Shown: positions 42,297-50,955 of the stretch, in pieces
Layout of the letters: every line of letters starts with the position of its first letter
How positions within the stretch are numbered: the stretch's first letter is position 1
Assembly: GCA_025351185.1 (NCBI GenBank)
Contig: JANXWJ010000289.1
Span: 1 to 55,994, forward strand
Direction of reading: 5' to 3'
DNA length: 55,994 nucleotides
From: Candidatus Nanopelagicales bacterium
Lineage (GTDB): Bacteria > Actinomycetota > Actinomycetes > S36-B12 > CAIYMF01
Notes under the pieces: model-generated
Told to the model about the DNA's origin: nothing
What the model saw: only the letters and a program-made list of their open reading frames with translations
Databases searched by the model: none
Translations under genes and position numbers: made by a program

Positions 42297-42602
42297 ATGG
42301 CCGCACCGATCGAGCGTGATCGGCTCTCGCGCGTTCGGGCCGTCGTCGCGCTGATCTGCTTCGTCGGCACCGTCGTGAGCGGGTGCTCATCGAGGCCGGC
42401 CGGCGATGTCCCAGGCTCGCCGAGCTCTGCGACGCTGACACTGCCGGCTTCAACCTCCGATCTCACACCAGCTCACGAGACGAAGGTGGCCGACCGGATC
42501 GACGGCACGACCTCCTTCGGCTGTATCCCGGTGACCTCGCGTCCCGCCACCATTCCGACGCCCTCAGACCCACCGTCAGCAAGCGTCACGTCGACGCGCT
42601 GA
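42297..42602 (+). CDS. Small putative lipoprotein
   Basis: A 101-residue protein with a lipoprotein signal sequence: a basic start (IERDRLSRVR), a hydrophobic core (AVVALICFVGTV) and the lipobox VSGC with the lipid-bearing cysteine at residue 30. The rest is a Ser/Thr/Pro-rich extension without recognisable domain. AGGGGGCAGG precedes the ATG. After cleavage about 72 residues remain, which is short and could be the remnant of a longer substrate-binding or unknown protein. Third-position GC falls towards the end. Confidence 0.5.
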   Translation: MAAPIERDRLSRVRAVVALICFVGTVVSGCSSRPAGDVPGSPSSATLTLPASTSDLTPAHETKVADRIDGTTSFGCIPVTSRPATIPTPSDPPSASVTSTR

Positions 42603-42720
42603 GGTGGTGCGCCGCCGACGTCAATGGCTCAACGCCGGTGCATCAGAGGCACGAACCGCATGAAATACGGCATCCTCGGCCGAAGGCGCACCAGTCGGTG
42701 CCCGAAGCAGGAGGAACGCT

Positions 42721-44136
42721 GTGGTGAGTGTGCTCTCGGACGACCCGACCTCATGGACGGTCGACGTGCTGTCGTCGGCGTATCGGAACGGTGCGGTGTC
42801 ACCGGTCGAGATCACGCAGGCGACCCTTGACCGGGTTCGCGCGATCGATCCGATCGTCAATGCCTTCGTGTGGGTCGATGACGAGGATGCCCTGGCGCAG
42901 GCTCGAGCAAGCGAGTCGCGGTGGCGCCAAGGAGCGTCGTTCGGCGCGCTGGACGGTGTGCCCACGACGGTCAAGGACCTGCTGCCCTGGCGCGGTCGAC
43001 CCACGCGCAAGGGCACGCGCCACACGGACCCCGACGACCTCGCCGTCGAAGAGGCGCCCACCGTCATGCGGTTGCGTGAGGCCGGTGCCGTGGTGCTCGG
43101 CGCAACGACCACGCCGGAGTTCGGGTGGAAGGGCGGCGGGGACTCGCCGCTGACCGGAATCACGCGAAACCCCTGGGGCACAGGGCGTACGACTGGTGGG
43201 TCGTCTGCCGGCGCGGGCGCCGCCGCTGCGACGGGGATGGGCGTGCTGCACATCGGCACCGATGGTGGTGGCTCGGTGCGCATGCCATCGGCGTTCTGCG
43301 GGGTGGTCGGTCTCAAGCCCACGCACACGATCGTGCCGATCCACCCGGCCGCAGTGTCCGGGCTGCTCAGTCACGTCGGGCCGATGACGAGGACCGTCCG
43401 CGACGCGGCGCATCTCATGTCGGCGATCACCCGCCCCGACCATCGAGATGTCTATCCGTCGCTGGCTGATCACCGGTCCTGGCTCGACGGGATCGACGAC
43501 GGCGTCACCGGTCTGCGGATCGCCTACACGCCGGTCTGGCCACGCGCCGCGGTCGACCCGCAGATCGCCGACGCCGTGGCACGTGCGGTCGAGGTCCTCG
43601 CCGGCCTCGGAGCTGTCGTCGAGGAGGTGGCCGCACCAGGTGGCGATGTGCGCGACGCGTTCCTCGCGTTGTGGGACGGCGCCCTCGGACGCGTGCTGCG
43701 CGGCATGACCGACGAGCAGCTCGCGATGAGCGACCCAGGGCTTGTCGCGACGATGCGCCGGCGCGAGGTGATGAGCGCCGACACGTTCCTCGACGCGGAC
43801 GCCGTACGCGGCGAGCTCACTCGTCACTTCTCCGCGCTGCTCAGCTCCTACGACGTCATCGTGTCGCCGACCGTGCCCGTGCTCGCCTTCCCGGTCGGCC
43901 AGGACGTGGCCGACCCGTACACCCAGGAGCACTGGATCGACTGGACGCCGTTCACCTACCCGGTCAACATGACGCGTCACCCGGCGGCTGCCGTGCCCGT
44001 CGGCCTGTCGCGCGAAGGCCTGCCGATGTCGATGCAGATCATCGGCCGGCACTTCGAGGACCGTCTCGTGCTCCGGGTCGCGCGAGCCTACGAAGCGCTG
44101 TGTCCGGCAGCGATGCCGACGCTCACGGCTCAGTGA
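42721..44136 (+). CDS. Amidase signature family hydrolase
   Basis: A 471-residue amidase of the GatA/fatty-acid-amide-hydrolase fold. The Ser-cisSer-Lys triad is visible: the lysine in VPTTVKDLLPWRG and the two serines in TTGGSSAGAGAAAATGMG, with GTDGGGSVRMPSAFCGVVGLKPT, here split as GTDGGGSVRMPS and FCGVVGLKPT, forming the signature. It hydrolyses carboxamides, but the substrate cannot be told. It is not GatA, since no gatB or gatC lies near it. AGGAGG precedes two GTG codons, and translation could begin at 42721 or 42724. Confidence 0.91.
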   Translation: MVSVLSDDPTSWTVDVLSSAYRNGAVSPVEITQATLDRVRAIDPIVNAFVWVDDEDALAQARASESRWRQGASFGALDGVPTTVKDLLPWRGRPTRKGTRHTDPDDLAVEEAPTVMRLREAGAVVLGATTTPEFGWKGGGDSPLTGITRNPWGTGRTTGGSSAGAGAAAATGMGVLHIGTDGGGSVRMPSAFCGVVGLKPTHTIVPIHPAAVSGLLSHVGPMTRTVRDAAHLMSAITRPDHRDVYPSLADHRSWLDGIDDGVTGLRIAYTPVWPRAAVDPQIADAVARAVEVLAGLGAVVEEVAAPGGDVRDAFLALWDGALGRVLRGMTDEQLAMSDPGLVATMRRREVMSADTFLDADAVRGELTRHFSALLSSYDVIVSPTVPVLAFPVGQDVADPYTQEHWIDWTPFTYPVNMTRHPAAAVPVGLSREGLPMSMQIIGRHFEDRLVLRVARAYEALCPAAMPTLTAQ

Positions 44137-44146
44137 TCGCCAGGCG

Positions 44147-44192
44147 CAGCGGGAGGGGACCGCACAGCTCAGCGCGCGGTCCCCTCCCGCTG
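44147..44192. terminator. Hairpin between amidase and unknown gene
   Basis: AGCGGGAGGGGACCG (44148-44162) pairs with CGGTCCCCTCCCGCT (44177-44191), with one more outer pair. It lies between converging genes. Confidence 0.85.
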
Positions 44193-44215
44193 GTTCCGTC
44201 CAGATCCGCTCTCGG

Positions 44216-44641
44216 CTAGCGCTGCTGCACGGAGAGCGCGAGGTTGCCGACGGATGCCTCGAGGAGCGCGCCGACGACGGGCGAGGCCACACCGCGCTCG
44301 ACGGCGTCAGCGAGGACCGAGGACAACCCGAGGTAGTAGCCCGTGAGGTAGACCGGGTTGGGGTCGGGGTCCGGTCCGATCGGTCCGACGCCCGGGGGCA
44401 GCTTGGGGTGATGCGGATAGGTCGGGCACCAGTCGCCCTCCCAGTCCTCCCCAGCCAGCTCGAGGCCGAAGACCTGGCCGAGCCACGCTGCCTGCAGCAC
44501 CGCTGTGGCCGCGGTCCGGCCGACGGCCACCCCTGACTGCACGTGTGACGGCCGGTAGACCGGGCCACCGAAGTGCGGGTCGTCATAGACCTCGGGGTGA
44601 AGTCGGGCGATGACGGCGATCAGTCGTGAGTCGAACTTCAT
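44216..44641 (-). CDS. Conserved protein of unknown function
   Basis: A 141-residue soluble protein, unknown to me. It is rich in Pro, Tyr and aromatic residues in the middle (EDWEGDWCPTYPHHPKLPPG and GPDPDPNPVYLTGYYLG) and has helical ends. No motif or membrane segment is seen. AGGAGGACGCC lies before the ATG, a good ribosome-binding sequence, so the gene is real. It lies between the amidase terminator and the sodN terminator, with no clear partner. Confidence 0.7.
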   Translation of the reverse strand: MKFDSRLIAVIARLHPEVYDDPHFGGPVYRPSHVQSGVAVGRTAATAVLQAAWLGQVFGLELAGEDWEGDWCPTYPHHPKLPPGVGPIGPDPDPNPVYLTGYYLGLSSVLADAVERGVASPVVGALLEASVGNLALSVQQR

Positions 44642-44828
44642 GGCGTCCTCCTGGAGGGTCTGCGAGCCGGTACGAGGCGACGTCCCGGCCTGTGCATCCC
44701 AGAGCCTGAGGTGCCATGACTTGATACACGAGAACGCGAATCAGCGACGAGCGCGGCACCGATCCACCCGTTCGGCCCCCTCGCAGCGTGTGCGAACGCG
44801 GCGTGATCGGCGGCCCCAAACGAGAAAC

Positions 44829-44876
44829 GCACCCGGTCCGTCCGGACGCCGGAGCGGCGTTCCAGGGACCGGGTGC
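44829..44876. terminator. Hairpin after sodN
   Basis: GCACCCGGTCC (44829-44839) pairs with GGACCGGGTGC (44866-44876) around an inner structured loop. It lies 56 bases behind the sodN stop codon, on its transcript. Confidence 0.75.
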
Positions 44877-44931
44877 GGACTCGACGGGCAGGAGGGAACT
44901 TCCTCTGCAGGTCAGTGACCTCGAGGGCAGG

Positions 44932-45333
44932 TCAGGCTTTCTTGGTCTCCCAGAAGATCTCGGCGATCTCGTCGATCTTGGCGAGCAGGTTGTCGGCCAC
45001 GGCGACATCGAGCGAGCCCTTGGTGCCGCCGGCCCCGGCGAGCTTGGTGGCCTCGTTGAAGAGGCTGTTCAGCTGCGGGTACTTCTCGAAGTGGGGCGCC
45101 TTGAAGTAGTCGGTCCACAGCACCCAGAGGTGGTGCTTGACGAGGTCGGAGCGCTCCTCCTTGATGGCGACGGCGCGACCCTGGAAGACCGGGTCGGCGC
45201 TCGCGTGGTATTTCTCGATGCAGGCCTTGACCGACTGGGCCTCGATCTTGGCCTGCGCGGGGTCATAGACGCCGCAGGGCAGGTCGCAGTGGGCGTGGAC
45301 GGTGACGGACGGGGCGAACAGGCGGCGCGTCAT
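44932..45333 (-). CDS. sodN: Nickel superoxide dismutase, pro-enzyme
   Basis: A 133-residue NiSOD precursor. A 14-residue propeptide (MTRRLFAPSVTVHA) precedes the nickel hook HCDLPCGVYDP, in which mature His1, Cys2 and Cys6 bind nickel. The four-helix part follows with SVKACIEKYHASADPVFQGR and KHHLWVLWTDYFKAPHFEKY. The enzyme removes superoxide in the cytoplasm as a hexamer. The propeptide has to be cut by SodX, whose gene lies divergent next to it. In Streptomyces the gene is repressed by Nur when nickel is scarce; I cannot identify a clear Nur box in the 116-base spacer. Confidence 0.97.
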   Translation of the reverse strand: MTRRLFAPSVTVHAHCDLPCGVYDPAQAKIEAQSVKACIEKYHASADPVFQGRAVAIKEERSDLVKHHLWVLWTDYFKAPHFEKYPQLNSLFNEATKLAGAGGTKGSLDVAVADNLLAKIDEIAEIFWETKKA

Positions 45334-45449
45334 GAGTGACCTCTCGTCGGGTTCGGTGGCGGGTCTGGCAACCGTGCCTAGGTGCGTGCAGAGCCTGTCA
45401 GCGAGACTACCCCTGACCCTGACCACCGGCACCAGAGAGGCGGGAGGAG

Positions 45450-45800
45450 ATGCCCGCACGACCTGACGGCTCGCTCGTCCCGGTCCCGCGCATCCCGCTG
45501 CACCTGGCCCGCGTCGAGGGCGGCTCGATGGCGCCGACCTTGGCCGACGGAGATCGGCTGCTGTGCCGCCGGGTCGAAGGGGCAGACGTACGTCCTGGGC
45601 AGGTGATCGTCGTCGAGCGGCCAGACCGGCGAGGGCTGCTCGTGGTCAAGCGTGCGCTGCACCGCGACCGCGGTGGCTGGTGGGTCGAGGGCGACAACGG
45701 CGAGCACAGTCACGACTCGTGGGTCTTCGGTCCCGTTGCCGACGGGCTCGTCCGGTCGCGGGTCCTGCTCCGGGTCTGGCCGCGGCCCCGAGCACTGTGA
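45450..45800 (+). CDS. sodX: SodX, nickel superoxide dismutase maturation protease
   Basis: A 116-residue S26-type signal-peptidase-like protein without membrane anchor. The catalytic serine is in VEGGSMAPTLADGD and the general-base lysine in LVVKRALHRD, as in LexA/SPase folds. It removes the propeptide of SodN, exposing His1. The gene is divergent from sodN with a 116-base shared control region, a common arrangement. The ATG has GGGAGGAG in front. Confidence 0.93.
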   Translation: MPARPDGSLVPVPRIPLHLARVEGGSMAPTLADGDRLLCRRVEGADVRPGQVIVVERPDRRGLLVVKRALHRDRGGWWVEGDNGEHSHDSWVFGPVADGLVRSRVLLRVWPRPRAL

Positions 45801-45964
45801 GCGAGGCCACGCGAGCCTCGCCCGACGCGTCGTGGGGGAGCCGCTGTGGGATGCTGCGAACGCACGGGTGACCCCCGTGTCGCAGCCAGAACCGGTATCA
45901 GCGGCACCGATGCGTCCGGTCCCGACCGCTCCTTGTTCGGACCATTCTCACGCTGAGGAACACC

Positions 45965-47173
<1,209 letters not shown>

Positions 47174-47228
47174 GCACGCCGCCGATCGCCGCGGGGGCCG
47201 AACCCGGGCGGTCGGGACGTGTCGCCGG

Positions 47229-47234
47229 TAAGGT
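47229..47234 (+). promoter_or_regulatory. -10 box of the quinone reductase gene, leaderless layout
   Basis: TAAGGT ends seven bases before the GTG at 47242, without a Shine-Dalgarno sequence. Confidence 0.5.
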
Positions 47235-47241
47235 CGAGGAC

Positions 47242-48213
47242 GTGTTCGCAGTCTCCGTGACGTCCCTCAACCCTGACGCACCGCTGACCGGGCTGACGCT
47301 CGGCGAGGTGCCCGACACTGTCGTGCCGGAAGGCTGGGTGCGGGTCCACGTGCGGGCCGCCAGCCTCAACCACCACGACCTGTGGAGCCTGCGTGGTGTC
47401 GGCCTGCTCGCCGACCGGCTGCCGATGATCCTCGGCTGCGACGCCGCCGGGCTGCTCGATGACGGCTCGCCCGTGGTTGTTCACGGCGTGATCGGTGATC
47501 CTGAGGCAGGCGGGGGAGACGAGACGCTCGACCCCAAGCGGACGTTGCTCTCCGAGCTCCACCCCGGCACCTTCGCGCAGACGGTCGCGGTGCCGACGCG
47601 CAACGTCGTCGCGAAGCCGGACGACCTCACGATGGAGGAGAGCGCGTGTCTCCCCACCGCGTGGCTCACGGCCTATCGGATGCTCGCGACCAAGTCGGGG
47701 CTCCGCGTCGGTGACACCGTGCTGGTGCAGGGCGCGGGTGGCGGTGTCGCGACCGCCGCGATCCAGCTGGCCGACGCCATGGGCTATCGCGTCTGGGCGA
47801 CCTCACGCGACGAGGCGAAGCGCGCTCGCGCTCTCGAACTCGGGGCGCACGCTGCGTACGAGACAGGTGCCCGTCTGCCCGAACGGGTGGATGCCGTGAT
47901 CGAGACGGTGGGCGAGGCGACGTGGTCGCACTCGCTGCGCTCGTTGCGTCCGGGGGGCACGGTCGTCGTCTCCGGCGCCACGAGCGGATCGGCCCCGAAC
48001 GCCGACCTGTCGCGCGTGTTCTTCCTTCAGCTCAACGTGCACGGCTCGACCATGGGCACGCGCGACGAGCTCGAAGCCTTGCTCTCACTGCTCGTCGACA
48101 CCGGGCTGCGCCCGACCATCGACTCGACCTACGCGCTGCCCGATGCCCGAGACGCCTTCGAGCGTCTCGAGTCCGGCGAGGTCGTGGGCAAGCTCGTGCT
48201 CACCGTCGCCTAG
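47242..48213 (+). CDS. Zinc-independent quinone oxidoreductase/MDR family enzyme
   Basis: A 323-residue medium-chain reductase. The NADPH site is VLVQGAGGGVATAAIQLADA with the basic residues TSRDEAKRARA that bind the 2'-phosphate; ASLNHHDLWSLRG and ILGCDAAGLLDDG are family phrases of the N-terminal lobe. The usual structural-zinc cysteines are absent, as expected for the quinone-reductase branch. The likely reaction is NADPH-dependent reduction of a quinone or an enone; the substrate is unknown. It follows malic enzyme by 68 bases but has its own promoter box. Confidence 0.9.
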   Translation: MFAVSVTSLNPDAPLTGLTLGEVPDTVVPEGWVRVHVRAASLNHHDLWSLRGVGLLADRLPMILGCDAAGLLDDGSPVVVHGVIGDPEAGGGDETLDPKRTLLSELHPGTFAQTVAVPTRNVVAKPDDLTMEESACLPTAWLTAYRMLATKSGLRVGDTVLVQGAGGGVATAAIQLADAMGYRVWATSRDEAKRARALELGAHAAYETGARLPERVDAVIETVGEATWSHSLRSLRPGGTVVVSGATSGSAPNADLSRVFFLQLNVHGSTMGTRDELEALLSLLVDTGLRPTIDSTYALPDARDAFERLESGEVVGKLVLTVA

Positions 48214-48278
48214 GGCTTCGACCTACGCCACGAGACCACTGACACCGCCCTGCCTACGCCTCATCGGCGCATGCGGCG

Positions 48279-48881
48279 TCAGGCGATCTGGAGGACTCGG
48301 GCCTTCTCTGCCAGCGGGTGGCTGGCCAGCAGCGGTCCGATGTCGGCGAGCATCGCGTCGTAGGACGGGCCGTAGAGGTAGACCGCCGTAGTGTCGTGAC
48401 CTTCCCAGAACGACTGCAGCGCACCGGTTCCCGTGATCGCCTCGTGCAGCTGGTCGAAGAACTCGTTGACGTCGTGAGCGTCGTAGACGCTGGCGGGGAG
48501 GTCCGTGCCGTTGAGGTAGACCGCGAGGCCTTCGGCCGTGCCGAACGGTCGGTAGGCGCCGTCGACGATGGTGGCTGACGAGCCTCGCGGCGCACCCTGC
48601 TCCACGAGGAACCCGACGACACCGTCGAGGATCGCGTCGCTGTCGCCCACGACCTCGGCGTCGATCCCGCACGAGAGGGGTTCGCCTTCGGGACTGCGCA
48701 GCGTGCCTCCTCCGGTCACCCGACTCCCCGGAAAGCGCGCCTCGAGCCAGTAGGCCAGCGGGTCCTCATAGCGGTCGCCGCGCTGCACCGAGGGAAGGCG
48801 CGCGTTGATCCGCACCTGCAGCAGGCCATGGTGGTTGCTGCCCTTCGTCGCTGACCCGTCGGTGCCGCTCGCGGTCGTCAC
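48279..48881 (-). CDS. Conserved protein of unknown function
   Basis: A 200-residue soluble protein. Two stretches stand out: LPSVQRGDRYEDPLAYWLEAR near the start and TAVYLYGPSYDAMLADIGPL near the end, with a Gly-rich centre. No known active-site motif is seen. The first 15 residues are Ser/Thr/Gly-rich. The GTG at 48881 is chosen because GGGGATG lies upstream; the frame stays open further but those codons look non-coding. It lies behind the polymerase-like gene on the opposite side of a 113-base gap with no clear operon. Confidence 0.68.
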   Translation of the reverse strand: MTTASGTDGSATKGSNHHGLLQVRINARLPSVQRGDRYEDPLAYWLEARFPGSRVTGGGTLRSPEGEPLSCGIDAEVVGDSDAILDGVVGFLVEQGAPRGSSATIVDGAYRPFGTAEGLAVYLNGTDLPASVYDAHDVNEFFDQLHEAITGTGALQSFWEGHDTTAVYLYGPSYDAMLADIGPLLASHPLAEKARVLQIA

Positions 48882-48994
48882 GTCAACATCCCCTTCACTT
48901 CGCCCCGTACCCGACCATCGTGGCAGATAGCAAGCACACCATTGCCTAGCGTGGTCGAAGCGTCCATTCGAAGGAGATCGGTCGCCGCGGTGAG

Positions 48995-50731
48995 TCAGTG
49001 CGCGTCGGCCCAGGACTCGACGACGGAGGTGTCGGCGACCAGTCGCACGCCACTGCCCGCACACCACCAGGAGGCCGTCGACTGCAACGACGACTCGACG
49101 ATCTCGACCACTCGTCCGGAGTTGTCGGCCGCCGTCTCGATCAGCAGCTCGTCGTGCAGGCACAGCACGATGCGGGCGTCGCTGCCGGCGATCCCGGCAC
49201 GCACGGTCGCGGCCCAGGCCTTGAACAGCTCCGCAGCCGCGCCCTGGACCACCGCGTTGCGCGCGAAGCGTCCGTAGGAGTGCGCCACGGTCGACTCGGA
49301 GCCGGCCTGATCGAGGACGTCGCGGAGCGATGAGAGCCGCAGCAACCGACCGCCGTAGGTCCGCAGGTCCTCCCCGCGCCGACCGTGGTCCTCCGCGGCG
49401 CGCAGGAACGCCATCGCTGTCGCGTAGGTGCGGTCCATGTCCTTGAGCGCCGCACCGGCGGGACCGCTCGTCTGGCCGTACATCGCTGCGAGCACAGCGA
49501 CCTTGGCCGTGGGCCGGTCGCTGCCCAGAGCGCGCGCCACGGGGGCATACATGTCGTCCTCGCGTGCCGCCGCCGCGAGCGACGCGTCACCGGCCACAGC
49601 AGCGAGCACCCGAGGCTCGATCTGGCCGAGGTCAGCACGCACGAGCACGCGCCCCGGTCGCGGACGTACCGCGGGGCGCAGCTCGGCCGGCAGGTTGTGC
49701 AGCCCCGCCGATGCGGTCATCCGCCCGGCGCCCTCGCTCGCACCCCAGACTCCGCGCAGCCGGTCGTCGGTGCCCATGTCGCGGTCGATCCAGGTCCAGC
49801 CGTAGGTGGTCGCGATCCGCTCGGCCTTGCGCCAGGCGAGCAGCGCGGTCACACCTGGCGATGACCCCGCATAGGGCTCGAGGCGCCACGAGCGAGTGTC
49901 GGGGACATCGATGCCCACCCGGGCGAGCAGGTCGCGCACCGACGCCGGGTTGCGCAGATCGATGGGGTCGCCGGGGAACTGCGACCAGACCCGCTCGTCG
50001 CGGGCTCGACGCGCGAGGACCTCGTCCGTCTCGGTGGCCGGTCGAGCACCGATGGTGCTCTCGAGCAGGCCGTCGAGCACCACCCGGTCGATGGGAAGTC
50101 CGTCGTGACCGAGCTCCACAGCGAGGAGTGCGGCCATCGACTCCGAGAGGGCTGTGAGGTAGGGGAGCGGTGAGTTTCCTTGCGCTGCACGGTGATCCGG
50201 GAGGGATCGTACGCCAGCGTCCTGGATCTCGCGCGTCTGCAGGGCCAGCTGCACCCAGCGCTGGGCGCTCTGCGCGTCATGTGCCCAGGCACCGCGCAGC
50301 CACTCGCGGCTGAGCTGTCCGTCGCTGCGGACCGCGTCGTCCTCCTCGCCGGGGAGATCGAGCAGCGTCAGCTCGCCCTCGCTCATCGGCGGCTCGGGCA
50401 GGCCGCGCGCAGCAGCCCAGACGGCGCCGGCGTCGTCGCGCGACAGACCGTGCAGCAGTCGCCCGACGGCGCCGAGGTCCCAGCACGCACGCGGGCGCAC
50501 GCCTCCCGCGACGAGCTCTGCCCCCGTCTCCCGGGCGGACCACCAGACCCAGCGCGGTCCGAGCTCCTCGAGGTCGCGCACCGCGCTCACCGGATCCGGT
50601 GTGGCGAGGAAGGTCTGACCTCCGGCCCACGCAAGAGCGAGGCCGCGCCTCGGCACGATCACGAGCGCGACCGGTTCGCCGGCGCGAAGGCCGGCGAGTG
50701 CGCCGGCAGCGTCGGTGGGTGTCACGTGCAC
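48995..50731 (-). CDS. DNA polymerase I-like protein (3'-5' exonuclease/polymerase)
   Basis: A 578-residue family A polymerase without the 5'-3' exonuclease domain. Motif A is RADLGQIEPRVLAAVAGD, the O-helix motif B is seen in KVAVLAAMYGQTSGPAG, and motif C is IVLCLHDELLIE, with the catalytic aspartates in DLGQ and HDE. The N-terminal 200 residues fit a degenerate 3'-5' exonuclease domain (RWVWWSARETGAELVAGG) whose acidic residues are not obvious. Actinobacteria often carry this second polymerase besides PolA; its role is not settled, though repair is likely. It has a GTG start. A small gene and kgd lie upstream on the same strand. Confidence 0.88.
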   Translation of the reverse strand: MHVTPTDAAGALAGLRAGEPVALVIVPRRGLALAWAGGQTFLATPDPVSAVRDLEELGPRWVWWSARETGAELVAGGVRPRACWDLGAVGRLLHGLSRDDAGAVWAAARGLPEPPMSEGELTLLDLPGEEDDAVRSDGQLSREWLRGAWAHDAQSAQRWVQLALQTREIQDAGVRSLPDHRAAQGNSPLPYLTALSESMAALLAVELGHDGLPIDRVVLDGLLESTIGARPATETDEVLARRARDERVWSQFPGDPIDLRNPASVRDLLARVGIDVPDTRSWRLEPYAGSSPGVTALLAWRKAERIATTYGWTWIDRDMGTDDRLRGVWGASEGAGRMTASAGLHNLPAELRPAVRPRPGRVLVRADLGQIEPRVLAAVAGDASLAAAAREDDMYAPVARALGSDRPTAKVAVLAAMYGQTSGPAGAALKDMDRTYATAMAFLRAAEDHGRRGEDLRTYGGRLLRLSSLRDVLDQAGSESTVAHSYGRFARNAVVQGAAAELFKAWAATVRAGIAGSDARIVLCLHDELLIETAADNSGRVVEIVESSLQSTASWWCAGSGVRLVADTSVVESWADAH

Positions 50732-50760
50732 ATCATGGACGGCTCCGCCGACTGCACCGG

Positions 50761-50946
50761 TCAGTCCTCGTCGGGGTCCTCGTCGTCGAGGCGGGCGAGC
50801 CAGACGGCGAGGCGCTCGATGGGAGTCTCGAAATCCGGGTTGAGGTCGACGAAGGTGCGTAGCCGCTCGGCGAGCCAGGCGACCGAGACCTCCTCGTCGC
50901 CACGTCGCTTCTCGAGCTCCTCGATCCCACGATCGGTGAAGTACAC
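50761..50946 (-). CDS. Small conserved protein next to kgd (DUF6104-like)
   Basis: A 61-residue acidic protein opening MYFTDRGIEELEKRRGDEEV and rich in Glu/Asp, with helix-forming middle SVAWLAERLRTFVDLNPDFE. Such short proteins directly behind kgd are common in actinobacteria and belong to a domain of unknown function. Its stop is 30 bases before the polymerase gene start region, and its start lies nine bases behind the kgd stop, so it is surely co-transcribed with kgd. It may fold as a small helical pair. Confidence 0.8.
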   Translation of the reverse strand: MYFTDRGIEELEKRRGDEEVSVAWLAERLRTFVDLNPDFETPIERLAVWLARLDDEDPDED

Positions 50947-50955
50947 GGCGGCGTC

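Noticed and set aside
45334-45449. Nur operator in the sodN-sodX spacer
   Set aside because: TGGCAA and GTGCAG occur, but not as the spaced TTGCAA inverted repeat described for Streptomyces, so I do not call it.
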